This document shows positions 45,121 to 57,100 of a stretch of 64,000 nucleotides of DNA, piece by piece. Within the stretch, counting starts at the first letter, position 1; every line of letters starts with the position of its first letter. The notes under the pieces are model-generated. The model worked only from the letters and a program-made list of their open reading frames with translations, had not been told where the DNA came from and did not search any database. The translations under genes were made by a program, and so were the position numbers. Source of the DNA: Mactra quadrangularis (taxonomy: Eukaryota > Mollusca > Bivalvia > Venerida > Mactridae); assembly GCA_025267735.1 (NCBI GenBank), contig CM046304.1, positions 22,819,381 to 22,883,380 on the forward strand, given 5' to 3'.

Positions 45121-48022
45121 ACCTGAATGGGTGAAAGTTGACAGTTTTAAAAATACTGAATATTTACTTTCAAAATACTGAAATAGACAGGATTTCATAT
45201 AGATTACATAGAGTAACTTATTCTCAAAATACTGATATCAGTATTAATACTGAAATTTTTCCCCCATGTACCTGGGTTCAGAGTGCATTAGAAACAGAAA
45301 ATAATAAAATAAATGTACAACAAGATATTTTCTTCTTACTTCCAAGAATTTTATTTTTCTTACAAATGTGTCAAGTTACCTTACAATGATACACATTTTG
45401 TTTTCATACTATGATGAAACATAAGTTTGTGTGCAAAATAATAAAAGAAAATCAAGAATTTGGTTCACTATGGAATGATATAAAAATACATCAATCCATA
45501 GTGTTCACATGTATACAGGAATACTTGGACAACTAAACAAGAGGTCACACATTAAACATTATCTAATAAAATTATTTTTTTTCAAGACATTTTTCATCAT
45601 AAGTGTATGTTTGGTAATTTTACATCACATATGTTATCCAAATTCAAGTATTTAAGTTGATATTATTTTTATAAACATAGAGCCAAAGTCCAACTTAAAA
45701 TTTATTTTGTTTTTCTTACTTATGTATATCACTAATGATTCTTTGACCTCTCCTCAAGTCATGAAAAGTAAACCTGCTAAAAAGTAACACAATTATTTTT
45801 TCACCAAAATGTTTCGATTTTTTTATTTAGAAAGTTGCTTAAATAATGAAAACACATGTTTTCATTTTCAAAACAACCTTCAGGTTTTTTTATATATTTT
45901 TCTTCAATACTAGAAGTAGCATGATAGATGTGTCCCAAAATGCACCAAGAAAGAAAAAAAATTGCTAACACTGCAGAAGAAAATGTTTTCTTTGAAAAAC
46001 TGAAAGACAATTTGATGGTTTTAAGCATAATAATTTAATTACATGCAGTTATTCATTTACAGATCATATAACTATTTGTTCACATGCAAACTTTCAGGTT
46101 AAGACTACATACCAAGCAAAAAAGTATTTTGTACCACTGCTATTCATAGGCATGGCTTTTGGAATGAATTAAATCTGCACTTGTTTTAAATAGCAACTGA
46201 ACACTAAAGATGTCATGAAGTATGCTATGATCACAGTCAGACTGTTCAACAATATCAAGTAGGCTCAATTATAGAAAACAAAGTCAACTTTTCACAAGAA
46301 AAAAGTAGCCACAAATGAATAAAGCCACGCAGACAAAAAATCACATGAAACAAAATTTTGACTATCATTCTTTGATCTTCAAAGATAATAACAGAGAACA
46401 AAATAACAATAACATCCAACTGGATCTTTTTTACAAGCCATGATAGAATATATAATAGCACTTTTTTAGTCCTGAAATTGTTTGTACAAAACTTGCTACA
46501 TTGCACCGAGATACTTGTAAGTAGCATCACCATGCCGACAGCAATTGTCTTCCATCAAAATACAGAAAAATCCTGTTCAAAACATTTTTTCAACAGTTTA
46601 ACAAAGGTAGCATATATAAAGTGACACAGGTATTAAGCTAAAGATGAAATTATTTGATGATTTTTGTTAAGAAATTTATGAGAGAAAAATATGATTTTGC
46701 ACAGAAAAAATCATCCACACAAATTTATCAACATTCTTATTTAATACCATAAAATCTCAAAACCACTCCCACAGCAATAGACTTTTTTTATTATTTTTCA
46801 TCCATGGCGATTCAATGAATACTTCAAGTCTTTTTGTTCATGACGAAAAAAGATTCAATTAAACTCTTAAACAAAATTAAATACATAAAAAGCATTCACA
46901 ATTTCATTCAAATTGGATTTAAGGTCCAAATAAACAATTGTGGGAAAACTAATTTATATTGTATAAAAACAATGAAAATTGGTTGCACAAAAATTGATAA
47001 AATGGACCTCTTGTCCAATTTGAATGATGCTTTTCACGCTTAATTCTATTCAAACTTAAGAATTCATTTGAAAGTTTCTTTACTAATGAGCCTTAAAACT
47101 CTATCCCAGTGGATGTTAAATTGAGAAATAATGGTATTTAAATAAGAACATTTACAGTCGATAGACTCCATTATATGTACAGCAATGTTATAAGAACAAA
47201 TTTATAATGTTTATGAAGATGATAATGAAATAAAATGACCGAATGTTAACACAAGTCTATAATCATACCCTCCCTCTACAGAAAGTAAGATTATGCCATG
47301 TTAACTCTCCTCGATATATATATTATATGATGACTAGTTGGTCAAGTATCCTAGAAATGTTGTAACCTTTGTCCATATTGCTGTTGAAAACTGCTCTTCG
47401 CTCCCTACATACATTGCTCTACGTACATATAACAGAATGTATCGACTGTTTTAACACGTGTCATATTGTTCACTAATTGTGCTCACCCAAAAAAGCCTCA
47501 AATTTGGGTTTTCATTTTTACCCCAAAATTTTACATGTGGCTTGAGAACAGTGTAAACTGATTGTACAAAAGCCAGGAAGGAAATTTCAAAAATTATGAG
47601 AAAATTTCTGAAGTTACCTTCCGTTTAAAACCATAGAAAACATACAAATAATACTGTACTGGCATACATGAATCATAATGCAATCAATGAACAAGTCTAG
47701 AAAATAGAAAAAAGGAAATTTATACAACTTAGCTAATATCTAGCACATACTGGTTGATTCCTAAGTGCATTATAACCAATTTTTCCATAAAAGCACAAAA
47801 GAAGGAGAAAATATAAAATTTACCCAATTTTACTTATTATAAAAAAGTTAACAATTGAAAACTTCAAACAATGACAGAATACAAATGTATTTCAATTCAG
47901 CCAGAGTTATATTTTGATCTTAGATCTAGATAGCACATATATACGAGAAATAAAGCAAACAAAGAAACAATCATGTACACTGTTGTCAAGCCTTTGATGT
48001 CATGTTCTATCTATGACTTTAG
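45121..48022 (-). other. Presumed caprin 3' UTR and downstream flank
   Basis: About 2.9 kb after the stop codon is AT-rich, without recognisable SINE or MITE units, unlike the DNA on either side. Several AATAAA-like hexamers occur on the minus strand, but none can be chosen as the poly(A) signal by eye. A long 3' UTR is plausible but not proven. No other coding potential is evident. Confidence 0.4.
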
Positions 48023-48132
48023 TTATTGTTGTTGCTGGTTAAAGTTTGGACGTCCAAAGCCTTGACCTCCAGGTCTTGTTGACCCTCCTCTAGGACCGCC
48101 GCTACCACCTCGGTTAAAACCGCCTCTTGGAC
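48023..48132 (-). CDS. CAPRIN1: Caprin coding exon 12, C-terminus (residues 645-680) and stop
   Basis: A 110-bp coding part after TTTCTACAG, entering in phase 1. It encodes PRGGFNRGGSGGPRGGSTRP, then GGQGFGRPNFNQQQQ and TAA. This Arg/Gly- and Gln-rich end resembles vertebrate caprin-1 (GGPPRPNRGMPQMNTQQ). Confidence 0.92.
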
Positions 48133-51100
48133 CTGTAGAAATAAGATAAAAACATGTTCAATAGTCTATAAGTAAAGGGTATAGCAGGATGACAGCTGAG
48201 TAATTATTTGGAAAGTAATAATGGTAAAAATGCCCCCCTAAAATCCAAACATTTGTTCCTGTGATCAGGTAAGTACTGTGGGACCAGGATGTGGACTTGA
48301 GTGGAATTCAAAGTATCTTTAAGAATGCGTATTAGTATTACATAAAATTGCATATGCTTGTGAAAACATAGCATAATGATACAGAAACCATCAATCAAAT
48401 ACAAGAATCCTACATGATTGTTACACCAATGTAATTAAAACCAACAAAACTTAAGAGCTCGATTTTTTTCTTTAAAAAATTCTAAAATCCAGAATTCACA
48501 ATCACACTTAGACAAAGAAAATGACTAAGCTAAGGCAAAGTGTCTCTAACTTCTGGTTTTATAGTACAGTTAAATGAATCTTTGGAATAACTTGGTCTTT
48601 TGATTTTTATATCAGCTTCAGACTGCCTTGACCCACTAGCCCAAGATCGGGACTTGTAAACTTATCATACAATCAGGCTAGTTGATAGTCTGGATAATTC
48701 CCCCCAAAATGAAATAAATATAAGCTAGAACTAGAGGAAATTAAAGGTATCAAGAAATGTAATGGAGAAACCACATTAAAGCCGGATTTAAAAAATTTAA
48801 CACAAAAATTCAAAGAGAAATAATCCATAGTAAAGCCAGGTAGAGTTGTGGTTAAAAATTGAGCTTTTCCTTTAACCACTGAATATTTTTTAGTGCCAAG
48901 CCTATTTCTTAGTGAAGAAGACAAATATTTGAAACATTTACCTCCCCTGCTTGTACCACGTCCGGAGCCTCCTCTACTACCATCGGTACGTTTCTGGAAG
49001 TTATTACCATTAATATAACTATTAGTACTTACCTCCCCTGCTTGTACCACGTCCAGAGCCTCCTCTACTACCATCAGTACGTTTCTGGAAGTTATTACCA
49101 TTATTATAACTATTATTTCCACTACCACCACTATAACTTTGATAATTATCGGATCTGTTATAATCTGATCTTTGTTGATAATTCTGATAGTTTCCTACAA
49201 ACATAACATTATACAAATAACATACAATATTTTAATTTTACTTTGCTTTTCACAAAAATAACACTTATTATTTGGTGACATACAGTGGCCTACTTACATA
49301 AATTTTTAAACAAGCTTTTCTGGACAATAACCAGTATCATTCAGCTGTAGCTGGTTGAAACCTGGTTGAGAAATGGAAAGAGTGAATATCACTGCTGCGA
49401 ACAGAGAGACCAGTAGAACTAGTCTGACTATATGAAATAAAAAATTTTTACCTGTTTTAATCAATTTTCACTAGTCATAGGTTTCAGCCTAGTGGGTAAA
49501 GGCAATGACACACTGAATATTTTAAAATCAATTATTTTGCACCTTCAGCATATTTTTAATAGTATTATTATATTTCTAATCAGTCAATAGCTAAAATTTC
49601 TGCTTCTAAACAAAAACTGCAAAAATTGCAGAAATGAATTTTAAATGGAAATTTCTACTAGTATTTTGTACAAGTACCTCTTCCACCTCGACTGTAACCG
49701 TTGCTCATGTTATTACTGCCACGATTACCTCCCCTGTTACCACGGAAACCACCTCTTCCACCCCGTTGTTCTCTTGGTCCTTGATTAAATCCATTATTGG
49801 AATAACTTCCTCCTTCAAAAAAGAAAACATTGATAGCATTGTTTGATTTATATTGTAAGAATAATAATCTCAGAAAACAAGCATTAGTGCTTACTGAAAA
49901 AAGCTCTTTTTTAAAAAACAAACAGAATCATATCTATTAACTTTAAGTCCTAAAGTTCTCCGGCAATTACTTTAAATTTCAACGTTCTCAATTAAAAACT
50001 CAAAATTATCTTTCATTACAGCAAACTTCTTTATATCAAAATAATTGCCATTTATGGAGTGTTGTGTTTGTAACCATCTTACTTATTAGGTTGTCCAATA
50101 TATATTTAATTTTCAAGACAAATTTGGAAATATACATCCTTTTTAGAACTCCAACAGTCTGATTGAGGGGTCGTGGGTTCGATTCCCGGGTGGGGCATAC
50201 TTTCATGGAGCTTGGTAATGAAATTATTCTTACAGCCATTCTCCCTCCTACTAATGATTTTTAATTATGAATGGCAGTTGTCAGTCACTGACGAAAGTAT
50301 GTGCTTAGTAGTTAAATACAGAGATTTAGCCTTTCCATGAGGAGTAAGTAGGTTGACTGACCGCAGTTATATGACTTATACAATGTGTTGCTATGGCGTT
50401 AAACAAAACAAACAAAGTTATTAACATACCTTGGAATCCTTCAGTATTTGATTTATTAGTAGAGTCCCCCTCTTCACCAGATTGGCTGTATATTAATGAT
50501 TGGAATTCTGTAGCATTTGGATTCATAGGATAACCTTTCTTTTCTACATCAGACTGTTGTTGACCATCCTAGAAATTATATCATATACAATGTATATTGT
50601 TTTGTATGAAATCAGTGTTCTAAGACAAAGTCTACACCTAACCAGGGCTCCAATTTAAGCTCCCATACTCGCAAAATGCTAGTGGATTTTGAAAATTGTG
50701 AGTAACTTTTATTTCAACTCACAAATTTTTGCGAGTTGATATCGACGCATATTACTGTCTAACCTAATGAGGCTCCGCATTGAGCAAAGGAACAAATTAA
50801 GCAGAATCTTCACCCTAAATTTTTACAAGCACATGTCTTATATACATGTGTGTTTTTGAGTAATAAGACAAATAGATAAATTAGCCAGCCTGATTGTATA
50901 AAAAAGTTGTTTTTACAAGTCAAAATAAAATTTCACTAGTCTAAGGCTTTAGGCTATGGGCTGGATGGTTAAGGAGAACAAGTAAAAATACAAAGCCGTG
51001 CAACATGTCTATTTCACTTTTCCATTGATCCTTTTCTCAATTCAGAACCATTATTCTAACAAATTTAAAATCACAATTGACAATTATTAAACCTCACATT

Positions 51101-54100
51101 TCTAACATTATATTTTTATTGTCAAAATGACGAAATCTGTTATGAGAAATGACATCATGTGTTAATTGTAAATTATAATATCTATAACAAAACAAATAAA
51201 ACCCAAGAAAGAAACTGAAAATTCTTCAATTTCAGAATAAGAACATTTAATTTTACCACAAATCAAACTCTTTAAAAATATACTTTCCAAGCCAATTCTG
51301 TGAAATAGAATCAAGCCTACACTTATGCTAAATACATATCCTCAGAGTTTCACTCCATAAATATAACTACATTTTCTCAGGCCTGAAATTATCCATTCCA
51401 AGCCTCAGATTTTCATGGCGACAAAACCAGAACTAAATTACTAATAAGTTAGTTATCAAGCCTAGGTTAGAAATATAGTAAGAAATTAGTATAGTAATAT
51501 AATAATTAAATGTACCTACCTGAGTTTGATCATGACTTGGTGGCATCGGTAACTGAGGCGGAATTTCATATTGTGTATGAGATATCGAAGAACTGTCACT
51601 TTTTCCTAGCATGCCAATATTCCCAGAACTAGAATCAGTACCCGCTACGGCACCGCTAAATAAATTGTCTGTCTGTAAAGAATGAGTAAGATTGCTCTGA
51701 GCAAAACCAGAGCTGGTAAAGTTCTGTGAAGGAGCCGTAGAGGCTTGACTGAAAACACTTTGATCAACTGACGCACCATGTGCTACTTTTGTAGACAAAT
51801 CTGAGTCAAGTGAAGATTGATCACCGAAGGATGATGTGCCACCATAACCAGTAGGTTGCATACTAGTGGCATCAGGGTTCTGAGTTGATGATGGTCTACC
51901 AAGGGGCTGCTGAGATTGGGGCATAGGATGTGCTGCAACAACTGCTGGGTCCATATGTGGGGCTGAAATATAAATTGTATCATCATAATAACCAATATTA
52001 AATAATCAGCAAGAAATTTAAGTAGCAAATAATACATTAAATTGGTCAAATTTACAGCAGCATTTGACGTAATTATCTGACTCCTGAAGATCAATTTGCA
52101 CTATCAATAACTGGGTTAAATGTCCAGAAAATACAGTAAGATGAATGTGTTCAATTTATCAATCAAAGCTCTGCTCACTTGTTTTTGAAAGTAACAAAAT
52201 TTTCTATCTCATTCATTTTAAAGAGAAGTTGGAATACTAAGAATGCTGAACACCACGCAGACTGTTAATTGAAAATGCTTTTTTTAATAACCGATACTTG
52301 ATGATCTCTATTCAAAATCCAAGAATCTAAAACAAGAATTTTCAACAGGTCACTTTCAGATTTACCGATAGGAAGATCACAGCATTTTAGTAAGAAAACT
52401 AAGAAAGAATGAATGAAAACAACAACAACTTACAGAATTCTCTCTTTCCATCCTCATCTATAGTAGATTCTTGTAAAAAGTTAAAACTTCCCTGTACAGC
52501 TGATACAATCTCTTGGAACGGTCTGTTTGTTTGTTGATTAAATGGTGTTCTATTATCACCAGTCTGTTGTTGTTGTTGTTGTTCTAATGCCTGAGATGTA
52601 ACTGCTGTGAAAAATACATCTGCTTGCGCTGTCATTACCTGGAACAAATATATATATATGAATAAAATAACTTAGTCATAATGTTTACCACATTCTTCAA
52701 TTTATTTGGTTTAAATAAGTGGCTGAAATTTCACTTACACTTATTTTAACCATTACTAATATAATGTTCCAAATAATATATGATGTTATTTTCAAAACTG
52801 TGTTATGTAAAGTCTTGTGTTTTTTAATCTTAGTTGTAAATTTTCTAAGAGTGGGAGTGGCAGAGTGGTTACTATGATGGACTGGTCATCATTGAATAAC
52901 CAGCTCAGCATGGGTTAAAATCACATCCAAAACCTACTTTGTTGTTCCTTTATGAAAGAAACTTCATCTTATCAGCTTAGTATTGAGGAACCAAGAAGCG
53001 GACACAATAGCATTTCATCTAAGTTGAAAAAACTTTTTTCACAACCACGCTAAAATAAATTAATATGGACTAAACTATTTAAATTTGTAATTTAAAACTT
53101 TCAAGAATACAATACATACCGGTTGTTGTGTGTTTAATGTATCATTATTTGTTAAAAGTTGTTGTCCTGCATTCAGAGTTTCTGGTTCCTTGTCTTCTAA
53201 TGTTATTTCAGGGGGTAACGATGACTGAACTTCTTCTGAGTCGGGAGCCGGTACATCATTATGTTCAACAACCTCGAATTCTACATCACCAGTTTCTGTG
53301 GAAGGTTCTGTCGTAGATGATTGGACTTTTTCAAAATAACCACAATTTGAAATGAGATCTAATAACTCCTTCAAGTCCTAAAATAGAAAATATATAATAC
53401 AATATTTCAGAACTCTGTCACTGTCTTTTAAGTGAACTTTTCTACAGACTTTTTACAGTCCAGTAGTAGGATGAGCATTTAGGTATTGAGATACCCCATT
53501 TTCAGGGACATATCTAATTTCTTTGAGTATAATTAACCACCTATTGCTTCACACCTCTAAGGAGTAAAAGGGTACAGTGACATTTACCTGCCTGAATCAT
53601 AGCTGAATATGATTTTGAACAGGAGTTTATAATGAAATATTGTAAAGTAGACTGCACATATATGAATGGAAGGAGACTTTATTAACCCAATTTCAACTGT
53701 TTTGTTAAATTTTATATGAGTATCTATATCACAACTAACGATATAGACATTGTATTATTTTTGCAAAAGAAAGAATAAAGGTAACTGAACTGATTCCATT
53801 TTTCACCTCAAGAATTCTGTTACTTCAGGGCTTTTTCAGGGGGTTTTGGGAAAAAGGCCCCTGCCCAAATTGGGAATTTTTAACGCTGTAAATAGTCCAA
53901 TTTGGGAAAAAAATATCGACAAATCAACCCAATAAGGAAATTTCATCATTAATTTTCTGCATGAAATCTTTATATGCCTTGCTTTGGTGTTTCTGAAAGA
54001 GTTGCAGTGCTCTTAAAGAGTTTGTTCTGACAGAATTATAAAGAATTATTTTTACATGAAATCTCGTGATTTCTTTTGTAACTTAGGCAAAAGACATCCA

Positions 54101-57100
54101 GTTCAAAGGGAATTACATGTATGTAACAAGATTGGGAATTTTTTCCTTGAAATTGGAAAAAATGGTCATTATTTGGCATTGGGAATGGGGCCCATATTCA
54201 GATAGGCTGAAAAAGCCCTGAACTTTTCTCATGGCATTCCTAAATAAATTTACAGTGGTTTATAAGAATATTAAACACTTGCTTTAAAATGAAGTTGGTT
54301 CTATACATAGCCCTCCACTTTCAAAAACCTTTCAAGCATAAAAAGGGAATTATGAGCATCGGGTCAGTTCCAAAGTTTTCAAACCAAAATCCTGTGACTC
54401 AATATAAGAGCAATAAACTCTGAAATTATCCAAGATTCAACAAAAAAGTTATAAATACCTTGTATGTAGTTCCAACAACAGCTTTATCCTTGGAATCCAG
54501 TAAACAGACAACGTGTTCTGAAGCCTCACCTAATTCTTGTTGAAAATCATTAGATGATTCTCTGGTAGGATTTATTAATTTATAGAACTCATCTATTTGT
54601 TCCAAGTTCTCTTCTGTTAATACCTTTAAATATAACCATTACAAACTTCATGTCATATGCCAAGACTATTGTCCTATACACTATTGAAATGCTTAGTTTT
54701 CAAGGGTGATAATATGATTTACCAATGAATACATAGATTAGATATGATAGTTCAAATTAAAGCTAAGTCAAAAACTTTAACCAGGAGGCCCTGGGTTAAC
54801 TGTAAGGAATGACCTATCAATGGATCTTAAAAATTAAAAATCCGCCAAAAATCGGGAAAATCTCATGCCCGAATAGAACATCTTCACCATTTAAAAAAAC
54901 AATACTTACAATGGCCCCATCTTTGCCAGTCTGGAAATCTTTCCGTACAGATTCTGAACCCATACTATCTAACAATGTTTGAAGTTGTAATACTTCCTTC
55001 ACACGTTTTGTATCTTGTATTTGTTTTTCTAACTTCTCACGTTTAGCTTGTTTCTTTAATACTTTCTCATTCTATAACAAAATGTCATGAAAATTACCAC
55101 TCAGCAAAATTAACTGGCTGGATTAAGATCTTAAATTTATGGAGGGGTGGGATTTCTGCCTGAATGGTCCAACACTAAAGATTTATTCCTGTAAGCCAGA
55201 CATCAGTACACACAACAAACTATCAATAACTACTTGTTTTCATGGGTGGAAGTTGAAAGTTTTGATTTTTTTTATTCTTTTTGCATGATTTTGTTAGTTT
55301 CTTAATCTTTATAGTGCAATGTTGAGAAGGATTCTCCAACCAAATGTAAGTGAAACTGTTTCCCACATATGAAACCATCCGTTATAAAATGGTGTTTAAC
55401 ACTCAAGCAGTCTGCACCATAACCTACTACTTTGATCCCCACTACTTGTAAAATTACTTACTTCATATAATCAGGCTAGCTTACAATCGGCCAAATATCA
55501 AAATGTAACTTATCAAGTAAAAATTTAAGGTGGATACTGCTTAAGTATCAACTATAATACTTGATAGATAAATTCCAAGACCCATGAATATCAAAACAAT
55601 GTAATACTTTCTAAAAGTAAGCCTTATAGGATTATGAAATTCTTAGACTTTATTTCATATATAAACTGGCCAACAATTAAGTTGAAGGAATTATTTAGAG
55701 ACACTTACATCAGTATTTATGCCTTGAAACTGCTTTTGAAGCTCTCTGGCAAACTCCAAATTCTGAACAACTTCTCCATACTTTTCAACAGCAATCTGTA
55801 TAAAGACACAAAATATGCATTCAGTAAAAACAAAATAGACATTCATTTAAAATTATTACCTAAACTGGAATAAATTCCAGGATCTTTCTAGCTCTGAGCA
55901 GGCACTCCAGCATGTTGCCTTTAAAACAGACAGTAATAAACAGTATCAAACAGTAACAATGAAACATCACAGTTCCAAATAGATTTCTAGATAATACGAA
56001 AGTAACTGTAGCAAGAAAAAGACACTAACTGGGATCAAAGCCAAGACCATTTAGGCCCTAAGCAAGCACTCTTCCATATTGTCTTTAATATCAAGATCAT
56101 TTAAAAGTAAAAAAGAGTAACAATATATCCCAGGACCACTCAAGAACAACAGCTTAGTAAATAAAATGACACCTTATTAAATAAAATGAAAGTTTATATC
56201 ATTCATACAGTCAACTAAGATATTATTTATAAAAAGAATTGTGAAAATACCTGTTGGTCTTTCTCAAGTTCAGCTCCGGAGTCCTTTTTCTGTCGGTAGG
56301 CATCAAGTTTTAACTGAAAATTAAATAAACAAAAACATAAACTAAAGTAGAAAAAAGGAAAAGGCAGACTTTACTACCGTTAAATTCATAGGTAATTTAA
56401 ATTATCAGAACCAAAAAGTTTCAAGTCCAGCAAAATTTGAATAGCCATAGAATTACTTTTTTATACTGGGTTTAATGTCTTGTCAACACAATTTTTTAGG
56501 TTATTTTACGACGTCCAGTGCACCTAACCTAGCTTTCTTGAACCCTTGTCTATAACCAGTACTCACCAATCCTTCCATGAGGCCGGAAACTTCTCAGCTT
56601 ATCTCTTTAAAGGCTTAATTATGCATGATTTAATATTGTTTTATATTTGACGAAATCGCTTAAACCAATATGAAGTATTGTCATATATTTTCGCTACCCA
56701 TGCTAAATTGCTATTTCATATGAAACTTCCGTTAAGATTGAAAGCTTATTGTCACTATGTTTCCATCTTGATTTAACAAACGATGCAACAGGAAACAACA
56801 TGTAGTGTAGTGTAAACTTGTTTTCGCGCACATCCTGTTAAAATAAATCCCCTCATATCGCCAAATGTCTTAAAATAAATTGACTTGTTCTTTCTTCGTT
56901 GCACTAATAACAATATTCTCTGACGCGTATAGGCACCAGACTAAGGCATATGCAAACATAATCAAGCATGCAAACATAACTTGGCGACTCCTTCATCGAT
57001 TTTATGACATCCTTTGACATATCTTTGTCGGCAAGTTCATCTCCCAATATGTGACCGACAATGAAGTTTAATTGACATGTAATTGGCATGTAATCGCCGC

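Noticed and set aside
48673..49131. 152-codon minus-strand open frame over caprin exon 11
   Set aside because: It reads the duplicated exon end in the wrong frame and runs on into intron 11. The caprin frame with matching splice phases explains the same DNA better.
53824..54222. hAT assignment for the caprin intron 5 MITE
   Set aside because: The termini fit loosely, but a clean 8-bp target duplication could not be found, so only a MITE is called.
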